A DNA stretch of 11,546 nucleotides from NCBI GenBank assembly GCA_910592005.1, contig CAJVPP010003471.1:1-11546 (forward strand), in the 5' to 3' direction. Below, piece after piece: positions 1-8,089 of the stretch. Under the pieces are notes generated by a model. The model did no database searches. It was given only the letters and a program-made list of their open reading frames with translations, and was not told the DNA's origin. Source of the DNA: Funneliformis mosseae (Eukaryota; Glomeromycota; Glomeromycetes; Glomerales; Glomeraceae). Each line of letters begins with the position of its first letter. Position 1 is the stretch's first letter. The translations under genes were made by a program, and so were the position numbers.

Positions 1-2
1 TA

Positions 3-550
3 TTAGTTCAATCACCAGTTGAATATATTTCGAAAATAGCCTTGAAGAAAAACATATCAAGACGAAAAGTTGAAGAATTTTTGCCGGATGATTATGATTT
101 TCGTGCAGAACTAGCATTATCATATCAAGATATGGGATATGATTCGGTAATTTACGGCCATTCATATCATTTTTATGAATATGCTAGCTTTTTAGTAGAA
201 GATAATGGTGTTACTATACAACACCATCTGCACGTTGGCGGAACTCTTTCAATAATGACTGAGGATAATGGAAGTTTCGCAATTTTGCGATCAATCTTTA
301 GTCATAAAAGGGTGATCACTGCTTTGCCTTTATTATTGCTGATTGGTTCGAAATTACTAATCAAACAAAACTAGAATTCCCTGTGTATAGACTCCGAATT
401 ATAGATGAATCGCGACGAATCTTTCCTATAAGCATGGTAGACACAAACGACATTGCACATTTTATTCACGATTGTAAAGTAGTTGAGTGTATTGGTGGAA
501 ATCACAATCTCGGAAATAATTTATATTTATATTTTTTCAAGGCTATATAA
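3..550 (+). pseudogene. Unrecognised protein gene, 3' part, one frameshift
   Basis: The reading frame is already open at base 3, so the gene starts left of the window; the TTG at 42 is not a real start. Frame one runs from 3 to about 308 and carries a well-mixed protein (EEFLPDDYDF, YGHSYHFYEYASFL, HHLHVGGTLSI). It then loses sense in a hydrophobic tail ending at 374. The frame shifted by one base is open from 308 and continues with equally protein-like sequence (FAFIIADWFEIT, PVYRLRIIDE, RRIFPISMVD, HFIHDCKVVECIGGNHN) to TAA at 548-550. The break lies in the run AAAAGGG at 306-312 and fits loss of one base or a sequencing error. The C-terminal half faintly recalls a BAH-like or effector-like module seen in uncharacterised fungal proteins, but I do not recognise the family. 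Base composition is less AT-rich than the DNA that follows, which supports real coding. Confidence 0.6.
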
Positions 551-1344
551 CATCATTAACTTAATTCTAATTACTATTTTTATTAATATTTATTAACATT
601 TTATTATTCATTTTATTGGCATTTTCTTAGCGTTTATTAGTATTTTATTAGTATCAATGTATTAGTTATTGCTTCGCCACAAATTTTTTTTAAAGCAGTT
701 TATATTTCGATAATAAATATTTTACGAATAACTCTATTTGATAATGAAATGTTAAATATATTTTTACTAATTCAATTATAAATATTCACTAAATTACCTA
801 ACAACCTCTATAATATTTAGTAATGAAATCGCGAATTTTGATGACGGTCGTCTTAACAAACAGTAACTGCATGTAGATGAATGCATTACCTAAATCATTG
901 CTAAAAGTTACGATAAATGCGTGATTTAGTCATAATATAATACATTTCAGCAAAGTACATTTAATAATTGTTCTTTTATATTTAATTAAGTATATAATTA
1001 TTAAATAATTAACATATATGCTAAATTATTAAACTTTTATTAATGTATTTTTATATAAGTAATAGCTTATATTGTAATATTATGGTCGAAGTTTAAATAA
1101 ACTCTCACCGTGACAAATTACTCCACGGACAAAGTGTAATGGATTACAATAATTGAATAAATCCAATCCAATGCTTTGTTATCTGCACAATTTAACAAAT
1201 GAGTTTCATGTATATTAAATTGTATGTTTCATACTTGATACCAACAACGTTTAAAATTATTCTTCTCTTTTGAAACGCTTAATAGATTTTTTTTGAATTT
1301 TTTTAAACAAAGGCCTGTCATAGTTACTTAAATAAATATAAATC

Positions 1345-1452
1345 GCGACTATTTGTTCGTCTCGCCAAAAAAATTTTTATTTTTTCCAAAAATTACATTA
1401 AAATGAGTTAAATTCTTTTAAAATGAAAATAAAAATTTATTACCATAGTCGC
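1345..1452. repeat. Imperfect inverted repeat, about 108 bp
   Basis: GCGACTAT at 1345-1352 is matched in inverted orientation by ATAGTCGC at 1445-1452. Further in, a 13-nt arm at 1371-1383 is matched by its complement at 1426-1438. The spacing between outer and inner arms differs on the two sides (18 and 6 nt). It could be a decayed miniature transposon or a chance fold in AT-rich DNA. No clear target duplication was seen. Confidence 0.35.
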
Positions 1453-1800
1453 AAACTTAAAAAAATAATTCTTTATTAGCATTTAATTTTATCTCTAGGA
1501 TTATTTTAATTAATTTTTAATAAATTAATTTTAAATACAAATAATGTTTTAAATTTATATTATAATAATACAATTTATTAATAAAATTTAACAATTTTAT
1601 TGTATGTAAAAAATTCATTATTTAATAGTTTTTTTGCGCACAGCACATTTCTGAATTCCATATGCTTTATGTTCTGACCGGATCATTTTTGTATGGATCA
1701 GAGTCCAGAGATACGCACTTAAAAGATTTAAGCACTTTTAGAAGGCTTGAAATTATAATTTTCTAAAAATCCATTCGAATTGAAAGCTTTTAATCAAATT

Positions 1801-1819
1801 TTTATGCTGAAAGCATAAA
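1801..1819. repeat. Short perfect hairpin
   Basis: TTTATGCT (1801-1808) is followed by a 3-nt loop and its exact complement AGCATAAA (1812-1819). No gene end lies next to it, so a role as terminator is not supported. Confidence 0.35.
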
Positions 1820-1908
1820 TGTACATCACTGGGTATTTCAGTTGCTTCCTGATAATTTTTTGTTTATGCTTTTGAATTCGGTTGATGAACTTATTTTTTT
1901 TAGTGTGA

Positions 1909-2190
1909 AATATTATTTCTTTTTATTTTAGACATGCATCTAAAAAATCAAAAAATTTTCAGGTAATTGTTTGTATTTCAGATTTAATCGCTTTCGACGA
2001 CGCTACCTTCAAATATTTTGAAGTTTTATCTGAACATTACTTTTAAGTTCCTCTTTTGAGTTGGAACAGTGGTCTTCATAAATATTTAGCTAGTAGTATC
2101 TATCTACAATATTTTGAAGTAATTTCGATTTTCATCAAACAATTCGAGATGCGAATAGCCGGGGGACTTCAACCTCTTGATCTACTGCTT
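1909..2190 (+). pseudogene. Decayed coding or repeat-derived patch, unrecognised
   Basis: This patch is clearly richer in G and C than its surroundings. The plus-strand frame starting at 1909 is open to TAA at 2044-2046, and the same frame then continues open to beyond 2190. The sequence looks protein-like on both sides of the stop (DLIAFDDATFKYFEVLSEHY before it, SWNSGLHKYLASSIYLQYFE after it). A 13-nt direct repeat, AATATTTTGAAGT, occurs at 2012-2024 and 2108-2120. I do not recognise a family. It may be a gene remnant or part of a dispersed repeat; the frame may also be open by chance. Confidence 0.25.
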
Positions 2191-2269
2191 TTGTTTTTTT
2201 TAAAAAATAAAAAAAAATAAATAAATAAATTACATTTCAAAAATTTACTAGTAGATTGATTATATTGTA

Positions 2270-2364
2270 CAGTAGAACTCCTTCCCCGGTTTATTATAAA
2301 ACTTTTTTTAAAAAAAAATCATCAAATTATTTTATCAAGAGTTCATTATATCGAGTTCTGATTG
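2270..2364. mobile_element. MITE-like element with TA flanks (Tc1/mariner or pogo/Tigger type)
   Basis: The left end CAGTAGAACTCC (2270-2281) is mirrored at the right end, whose complement reads CAATCAGAACTC (2353-2364). The two differ by a small indel and a substitution. Each end is flanked by TA (2268-2269 and 2365-2366), the target duplication of Tc1/mariner/pogo elements. The right part also contains ATTATATCGAGTTC, which resembles the GTTATATCGAGTTC-like ends of Tigger/pogo-type elements. At 95 bp it is too short to code, so it would be a non-autonomous copy. Confidence 0.5.
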
Positions 2365-2967
2365 TATACAATTATTCTTTTTCGATTTCTCATATTTAAT
2401 AGAATTTCAACTTGTTATAAGCCGAACAAAATAAATAGGAAATTATACTCTAATATAAAAGAAATATTTTCGATTTATAATATTTAAAATTAAATATAAA
2501 TGATATTTTAAAATAATTTTTTTTTTTGCAAAATAAGTATTATTTTATTTTATTTTTTTTTTTGCTGTTGCGAGGAAAATCCTAAAAATTTAAATTTTGT
2601 AGATTATTTTTTATGTGCAATAACGTGACCTCATAACGTAGCAACATGCCTTAAGCGGAATTCTTATTTATTGTAACTATTATATATTGCATAAATGCTA
2701 CGAAACTCAAAATTCAAAAAATAAAAGATGAAAAAAAAATTTTTTTTTATTCAATTAGAATTAATTTTTCGTCATACTGTAATTAAAAATTTTGATTAGA
2801 TAATTGGATTTTGAACAACATAAATATTAAATTTAACCAATGCGAAAAAAAAAAAAAATAAATAAATTGTAATAATATGTATTCACCCATTACATTTTTT
2901 TGAGCGTTGTATTGTACAAAATAATTTATAAAAAAAAAAAAAAAAATTTTTTTATAAATTAATAAAA
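2365..2967. other. AT-rich intergenic DNA and putative 5' leader of the kinase gene
   Basis: No gene was seen. Long A and T runs dominate. A small GC-richer island near 2620-2660 contains CCTCATAACGTAGCAACATG and a weak inverted match to GCTGTTGCGAGG near 2564-2575, possibly another decayed miniature element. The last 50 bases hold a hairpin-forming A/T repeat just before the proposed start codon. Confidence 0.6.
2923..2960. repeat. A/T hairpin immediately upstream of the kinase start
   Basis: AATTTATAAAAAAA (2923-2936) is the exact complement of TTTTTTTATAAATT (2947-2960), with a 10-nt A loop. It ends 7 nt before the ATG at 2968. It could fold in the leader RNA, act as a nucleosome-poor poly(dA:dT) promoter tract, or be low-complexity chance. 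Confidence 0.4.
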
Positions 2968-3673
2968 ATGTCTGTCAGTAATAATAAAGGTAAAGTGTAA
3001 TAATAAATGCTAAAAAAGGGAATGAAGATCGAGTTTATTTGACAGATATAAGATGATATTCCAATTTTTTTTTAAAAAAAAATAATTCACATTAGAGCCA
3101 GTTTTGGATGCTAAGATAGCATTCTCATTAAAAGAAATAGAAAGTATTATTAATCACTTTCAAATACTATACTTCATTGTTTATACTCAACTTGGTTCTT
3201 TAAAAATTCGAAACATTAAATTTTATCAAATTTGAATATAGAACCAGTTTCAAGTAATGAAGTTAATAATTATAATTCATTAACCAATACTATGGTAATT
3301 TATTAATTATTATCTGTTTACTAAAAAAATAAATATAGAATTAATGTCATGTGATAAAGGTAAAAATAATAATAACTATAATACTGTAATTCGTTATTTA
3401 TGATTTTATTACTAAAAATTTGAATAAATTTAAAATATGAAATAGTTTCGAGTGATAAAGGTAAATACATAGCAATAATCAACAATTGTTCAAATATTAG
3501 AAATACTAAATGGTATAGAATATATAAATATTTAAAAACTTAGTTACAGTATGTTATAATCTCAGTAATTAAATTAATTAATTCAATATTTTTTTTTCTC
3601 AAAATATATACTGATATTATGATAGAGCCAGTTTCAGATGTTCCTAATGCTCCCTCATTAAGAGAATTAAATG
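2968..3673 (+). other. 5' exon group: start exon and duplicated short EPVS-type exons
   Basis: The start exon is 2968-2989 (ATG, MSVSNNK plus one base), followed by donor GTAAAG. Two 48-nt exons, 3096-3143 (EPVLDAKIAFSLKEIE) and 3626-3673 (EPVSDVPNAPSLRELN), have TAG acceptors and phase-1 ends. Between them lie three shorter copies. 3242-3262 gives EPVSSNE, but its donor reads GTTAAT. 3339-3359 gives ELMSCDK and is 21 nt with acceptor TAG and donor GTAAAA. 3440-3460 gives EIVSSDK with donor GTAAAT, but ATATG stands where an ATATAG acceptor is expected. The copies look like tandem duplications of one exon plus its intron. The N-terminal peptide is probably disordered; no known domain is seen. 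The middle copies could also be read as longer exons that continue through the apparent donor. Confidence 0.5.
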
Positions 3674-5486
3674 GTATCAATTTATTAAGTCAAACTATAA
3701 TATTTAAATAAATAATCTTAAATTTTTTATTAAAAAATGGCTTTATAATATATTAGATTGTAAGTCATTTATTTTCTATTATATTTGATATAATCGAAAT
3801 TTAATTAAATGTTTTTCATTTAAAATATCAAATATCAATATTACTATAGGGAATAAGTTATTTTTATTCTTTATATTGTAATTTAAATTTAATTATTTTA
3901 AAGTTTTTTAATGATTAATAATATTATAGTTGGTAAGTTATATTTATTTAGTTTATATATATTTAATTATATTTTATAATATTTAAACTTACTAAATTTT
4001 ATTAATATAGATGGTAAGTTAATATAATAATTAAATTAATTATAAACTTTTATAATTTAATAAAAATATTAATATTTTGATATATCATAAAGAAAGTAAG
4101 TTTTATTAATTAATATATATTTATTATAATATCCTTTTTACTAAATTATTTTATTTAAATATATAGATTGTAAGTTAATTTTTATTGATTATCAATATTT
4201 AATTATAATTTTTACTGTAATTTAAAAACTAAATTTTTTATTTAAAATACAAATAATACTAAAGGGGTAAGTTGTTTTATTAATTATTAATATTAATTAT
4301 AGTTTTTATTATAATATAAATAACTAAATTTTTTTTTTAAAATAAAAAATAATAATTAATAATTAATAATACAATAGATGGTAAGTTTTTTTTATTAAAT
4401 ATTAGTATTTAATTATACTTTTAACTGTAATTTAAACTCAACTAACTTTTTAATTAAATTATAATAATAAATAATAATATAATAGATCGTAAGTTATTTT
4501 TAATATTTAATTATACTTTTATTATAATTTAAATACTATTAAAATTTATTATTTTCATAATTTAGCTTGTAAGTTATTTTTATTAATTATTAGTATTTAA
4601 TTATACTTTTTACTGTAATTTAAACTTAATTAAATTTTATTTAAAAAAAAATTAATTAATAATTAATAATATAAATAATAATAATAATAGTTAGTAAGTT
4701 ATTTTTAATATTAAATTATACTTTTTACTATATTTTAAACTTAACTAAATTTTTTATTTAAAATATAAAATAATACTAAAGCATGTGAGTTTTTTTTATT
4801 GATTATTAATATTTAATTATACTTTTTTATTATATTTAAACTTAACTAAATTTTTTATTTAAAATAATAATTAATATATAATAATATAATAGATGGTAAA
4901 TTATTTTATTATACTTTTTATTATAATTTAAATTTAACTAAATTTTTTATTTAAAATATAAAAAATTAATAAAGGGAATAAGTTATTTTTATTAATTATA
5001 AGTATTTAATTATATATTTTACTATGATTTAATCTCTATTAAATATTTTATTTAAAATAATAATTAATAATCAATAATACAATAGATGGTAAGTTATTTT
5101 ATTGATTATTTATATTTAATTACTTTTTACTATAATTTAAACAACTAATTTTTATTTAAATAATATTTAATTATTAATAATATAATAGATAGAATAGATG
5201 GTAAGTTATTTTAATGTACTTATTATTGTAATTTAAATGCAACTAAATTTTTTATTAAAAATTACAAAATATTACTAAAGAAGGTATGTTATTTTATCGA
5301 TTATTAATATTTATTAATACATTTTTATTATTATTTAATTTTAATACTTACAAAGTATTTAATATAAATATATACAATTAATATTTTTAAAATATTAATA
5401 TTATTAATTAAGTAAATATTATATTTTTGTTATTTAAATTAAAATAAAATAGTAATTATAATACTAAAATATAAATTATTATATAG
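3674..5486 (+). repeat. Tandem array of 17 intron-like units separated by 3-nt candidate exons
   Basis: Each unit has a 5' splice site, usually an ACTAA-type branch sequence (TTAACTAAAT and variants), and a 3' splice site, then 3 nt before the next donor. Donors start at 3760, 3853, 3933, 4014, 4096, 4170, 4267, 4381, 4489, 4569, 4694, 4785, 4896, 4978, 5089, 5201 and 5284. Twelve are GTAAGT, three are GTGAGT, GTAAAT or GTATGT, and two are ATAAGT. Acceptors are TAG (12) or AAG (5). The intervening triplets in order are att, gga, ttg, atg, aaa, att, gg (only 2 nt), atg, atc, ctt, tta, cat, atg, gga, atg, atg, aag. Intron lengths would be 71-122 nt, with a last one of 203 nt. Read in phase 1 the triplets give DWIDENW before the 2-nt unit and DPFTYGNDEE after it, with no stops. 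The whole array could instead leave as one intron, since 3673 joins 5487 in frame. Confidence 0.7.
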
Positions 5487-5863
5487 AAAAAGAAATATGC
5501 TTAAATTGTAATAAATAAAATACTGGATATAAATGGTGTAAGGAATGTAATTCTAAATTATTTCAACAAAAATTTACTAATTGGACTAGTAACAATAAAT
5601 TTATTGATAAATTTATTCAAGAAATTCAAATAAATATTCAAAATAGAAGACAAATATTAGAATGGATTCCTTATAATAAATTTAAAAATATTGAATATCT
5701 TGATAAAGAAGGATTTAGTACTATATATAAAGCTATTTGGTTAGATGGATTTATTGAATATTATTCATATGAAAATAAAAATTGGATTAGAAATGGTAAA
5801 ACTGAAATAATTCTTAAATATTTTAATAAATTATCGAATATAAATGAAGAATTTTTAAATGAG
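5487..5863 (+). pseudogene. Zinc ribbon and kinase N-lobe exon
   Basis: The acceptor TAG (5484-5486) opens the exon in phase 1. A C-x2-C ... C-x2-C ribbon follows (CLNC, then WCKEC), interrupted by TAA at 5516-5518. Next comes a linker ending in LEWIPYNKFKNIEYL, then the glycine-rich loop, degraded to KEGFSTIYKA (family form G-x-G-x-F-G-x-V-Y). Phe and Tyr remain but two of the glycines are lost. The ATP-binding lysine is kept at 5816-5818 (TEIILKYF). The frame ends at FLNE, where a splice donor should be. The weak glycine loop and the stop argue against activity. Confidence 0.75.
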
Positions 5864-5929
5864 ATATAATATTAAATAATTATTTATAATTTAAATAATA
5901 AATTTTATACTAACTTTTATTATTTTAAG
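5864..5929 (+). other. Intron between kinase lobes, donor lost
   Basis: The branch sequence TACTAAC (5908-5914) and the acceptor TTTTAAG (ending at 5929) are excellent. The donor side reads GAG followed by ATATAAT, where GTATAAT would be expected, so the G of GT appears changed to A. The first codon after the acceptor is TGA in the kinase frame, so the joint cannot be made cleanly. Confidence 0.6.
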
Positions 5930-6809
5930 TGAAAATATCATTATAATTGTTATAGTCAATTAGAATACTATTCAGATGAAAATCTTATTCAATTATATAG
6001 ATTTACTCAAGATCCATCTACTTTAAATTATATAATAGTAATGAAATATGCAAAAAATAGTAATTTAAAAAAAAATATAACAAAAATAATTAAAGAAAAA
6101 TAGATTAGAAAATTATTAAAATTATCTAATATTATTAACAGACTTAATGAAATACATCAAAAAAAACTTATTTATTATGATTTGCATCATGGTAATATTT
6201 TAATTATTAAAAATAATGTTTTATCAATTAGTGATTTAGGATTATGTAAACCTATAGAATATTTTCAATCATTTAGAAATAATGATATTTATGTTGTGTT
6301 ACCATTTGTAGCACCTGAAGTTTTAAGAGGTCAACTATATACTTTATCTAGTGATATATATAGTTTTTCTATTATTATGTGGGAATTTATATCTGGAATT
6401 CCTCCATTTAATGATCAAGCTCATGATTTTCAGCTTGCTTTAAGTATTTGTAAAGGTAAACGTCCTGATATTATTACAGATATTTCACAATATTATATAG
6501 ATTTAATGAAGCAATGTTGAATTAATAATCTATTAAAAAGATCAAATGCATTAGAAATTAAAATGATTATTGAAAATTGGTATAATAATATTATAAAGAA
6601 AAATTTTGATAAAAGATTAAAATATGATATTATAGAATTTTATAAATCAGATAAAGTTTTAAAATAAAAACAAAATAATATATATCATGAAAAAATTATT
6701 AAATCACATTCACAAGCATATCATACAAGTAATTTACTTAATTTTACTGAAAGATTAAATAAAATTTTAGATTATAATATTGAAAAAACAGAAATAAGTA
6801 AAAGTATTG
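5930..6809 (+). pseudogene. Kinase C-lobe exon with catalytic motifs
   Basis: The frame from KYHYNCYSQLE onward covers the rest of the kinase fold. The catalytic loop reads YYDLHHGN: Asp (6179-6181) and Asn (6194-6196) are kept, while the usual H-R before Asp is Y-Y. The metal-binding DFG motif is DLG, with Asp at 6233-6235. The APE motif is intact (6311-6319). Helix F (SDIYSFSIIMWEF) and the region up to the conserved Cys-Trp follow. Stops: TAG 6101-6103 between EK and IRK, TGA 6518-6520 directly after Cys where the fold normally has Trp, and TAA 6665-6667 in the tail. The C-terminal tail (HSQAYHTSNLLNF) resembles tails I associate with glomeromycotan kinases. The exon ends in phase 1 at 6809 with donor GTAAAT. 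Confidence 0.8.
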
Positions 6810-6885
6810 GTAAATATCTAATATTTATTTACTATTAATTATAAGAATTTTTAATTTTATTTTATTTATCTATTTTAATTTATAG

Positions 6886-6923
6886 AGAATTTAATTATTA
6901 TAGAAGAAGAAATCAATAAATAA
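6886..6923 (+). pseudogene. Last exon of the kinase gene
   Basis: The intron 6810-6885 (GTAAAT to TATAG) restores a phase-1 codon GAG. The frame then reads ENLIIIEEEINK and ends at TAA 6921-6923. The acidic end and the matching phase support it as the true terminus; its shortness keeps confidence moderate. Confidence 0.5.
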
Positions 6924-6982
6924 TTTAAATAATATTAAAAATATTAAAATTTATTATTTAAATAATATTATATATATAATAA

Positions 6983-7013
6983 TTATTATATAATAATGTT
7001 TTAGGCAAAACTG
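6983..7013 (+). repeat. hAT terminal inverted repeat, left
   Basis: These 31 nt match the complement of 10109-10139 at 29 positions. Both differences are C/T transitions (T versus C before AGG, and C versus T after it). The outer 14 nt are a palindrome and may be target sequence. Confidence 0.75.
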
Positions 7014-7362
7014 TTTTATGATTAGTGAAATATTTCGCCTTTTTAGTCAAGTTTTGAAATTCTTACCAAACTTCCGTAACCTACCTAAATTTTTAAAATT
7101 TCTGAAACTTTCTGAAACTTTCAAAACCTCCAAAATTTACCTAAATTTCATAATTTTAAAACCTTCATAATCTTTGTAATCTTCAAATACGTATTCTGAT
7201 AATAGATTTTATTTAATTTTTATTTAAAAAAATAAATGGATAAATAACAGTTATGAAATTAAAATTAATAAAAAAATTGTTAAAATCCAAATTTTAATAA
7301 TAGTTTATTACTTTATTTATTATTGTAAAATCATATTATATGCATCAATCAAAAACAAAACT
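7014..7362. other. hAT left subterminal region with repeated motifs
   Basis: Non-coding DNA between the TIR and the end of the transposase gene. TCTGAAACTT occurs twice in tandem (7101-7120), followed by AAAACCTCC (7123-7131). The same motifs occur inverted near the right end (9981-9990 and 9969-9977). Such subterminal repeats are transposase-binding sites in known hAT elements; binding here is inference. Confidence 0.55.
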
Positions 7363-8089
7363 TTACAAATTATTAACTATATCATCAGTAGCTGTGATTA
7401 GATCCCACTCTATGTCAGTCTCTTTTTCTTTTTTAACTACATATTGATTATCTTCTTCCTCCGCTGAATCCTCTTCCAAACTATCTTCAATAATTTCATT
7501 TAAATCATTAACAAATGCTCCTTCATCTAAATTTAAAAACTTACTAATTATCAAATCATCTTTTTTACCAAATGAATTTACTTCTATATCACTAATATCA
7601 TTATCTTCTTCCATTATTTCAATAAGATTATCATTAAGATTTAAATATGCATTAACTAAAATTTTACAGATTTCATCACTTGATTTTTCTATACTATAAT
7701 ATAATAATTTTTGCTTCACGTGTGTATAATAATAAGCTGATAATTTGTACATATTTTCAACTCTACTTAACCCTAACTGATTTCTTCTTTTACCATATAA
7801 CCAGCTAAGGTTAGACTAAATCCTTTCACATCCAGCTGCATAGGGTGTAATTAATAGTAGTTTACTTGCTAATTGTACTAAATAATCTTTTTCTTTATTA
7901 AAATTATCTTCTATAGATATCCACCAAGAAATTAGTAATTCAGTTTTACCTAATTCAATATCAAATAGAATTTGATGTTTATAAAATAATTTCAATTGAT
8001 GCATTAATTCACTCTGTTTTCTATTTGATTTTCTTAGATTTTCAAAAATTTCATTTGCAGTTAATAAGAGTTTCCAAAAAGTTTTTCAT
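7363..8089 (-). pseudogene. hAT dimerisation domain and acidic tail (last exon of the transposase)
   Basis: One frame is open from about 8089 to TAA at 7365-7363, apart from a single TAG at 7818-7816. It carries LLISWWISIED, a block ending ITPYAAGCERI, then SNLSWLYGKRRNQLGL and RVENMYKLSAYY. This is the hAT C-terminal dimerisation signature with the catalytic Glu in CER. The last 80 or so residues are strongly acidic (EEDNDISDIE, EEDSAEEEDN), a tail I associate with hATs of these fungi; its role is unknown. The long preserved frame suggests the copy died fairly recently or that this exon decayed less. Confidence 0.85.

Larger units (their letters stand above)
551..2267. other. AT-rich intergenic DNA
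   Basis: No convincing gene was seen on either strand. The stretch is AT-rich and broken by stop codons in all frames. It contains an imperfect inverted repeat (1345-1452), a short perfect hairpin (1801-1819) and a GC-richer patch with a partly open plus-strand frame (1909-2190), each listed separately. Confidence 0.7.
2968..6923 (+). pseudogene. TKL-like protein kinase gene with many micro-exons, now a pseudogene
   Basis: I read this as one gene because the cleanly defined junctions share phase 1. They run from the ATG exon (2968-2989) through short EPVS-like exons and a tandem array of 3-nt candidate exons to the zinc-ribbon/kinase exon (5487-5863), the C-lobe exon (5930-6809) and the last exon (6886-6923). 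The product would be a Ser/Thr or Tyr kinase-like protein phosphorylating unknown targets. The zinc ribbon followed by a TKL-like kinase is a layout I associate with the large kinase families of Rhizophagus-type fungi. Breaks: in-frame TAA 5516-5518, TAG 6101-6103, TGA 6518-6520 and TAA 6665-6667; a lost splice donor at 5864; a 2-nt unit at 4265-4266; and a missing acceptor before 3440. The link from the 5' exons to the kinase is inferred from phase and order, without transcript evidence. Confidence 0.65.

Noticed and set aside
42..374. A separate 110-residue protein starting at 42 with a hydrophobic C-terminus
   Set aside because: Base 42 is TTG and the frame is already open from base 3. The hydrophobic tail after about 310 is out of frame with the protein-like sequence that continues to 550.
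312..374. An intron GTGATC...TACTAAT...CTAG explaining the frame change in the first gene
   Set aside because: The donor is poor, the phases do not match (phase 0 donor, phase 1 acceptor), and the bases inside encode protein-like sequence in the second frame.
840..930. Inverted repeat CTAAATCA/TGATTTAG as a MITE
   Set aside because: Only 8-bp arms with no flanking duplication or extended similarity; expected by chance in AT-rich DNA.
1110..1200. Possible tRNA or structured RNA (short nested complementary segments such as ACAAAG/CTTTGT and GGATT/AATCC)
   Set aside because: Arms are only 5-6 bp, no cloverleaf or conserved tRNA box sequences could be fitted.
3674..5486. CRISPR array or plain minisatellite
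   Set aside because: Units are not short repeats with unique spacers. A plain minisatellite would not be expected to conserve acceptor, 3 nt, donor and branch sequence while the rest drifts.
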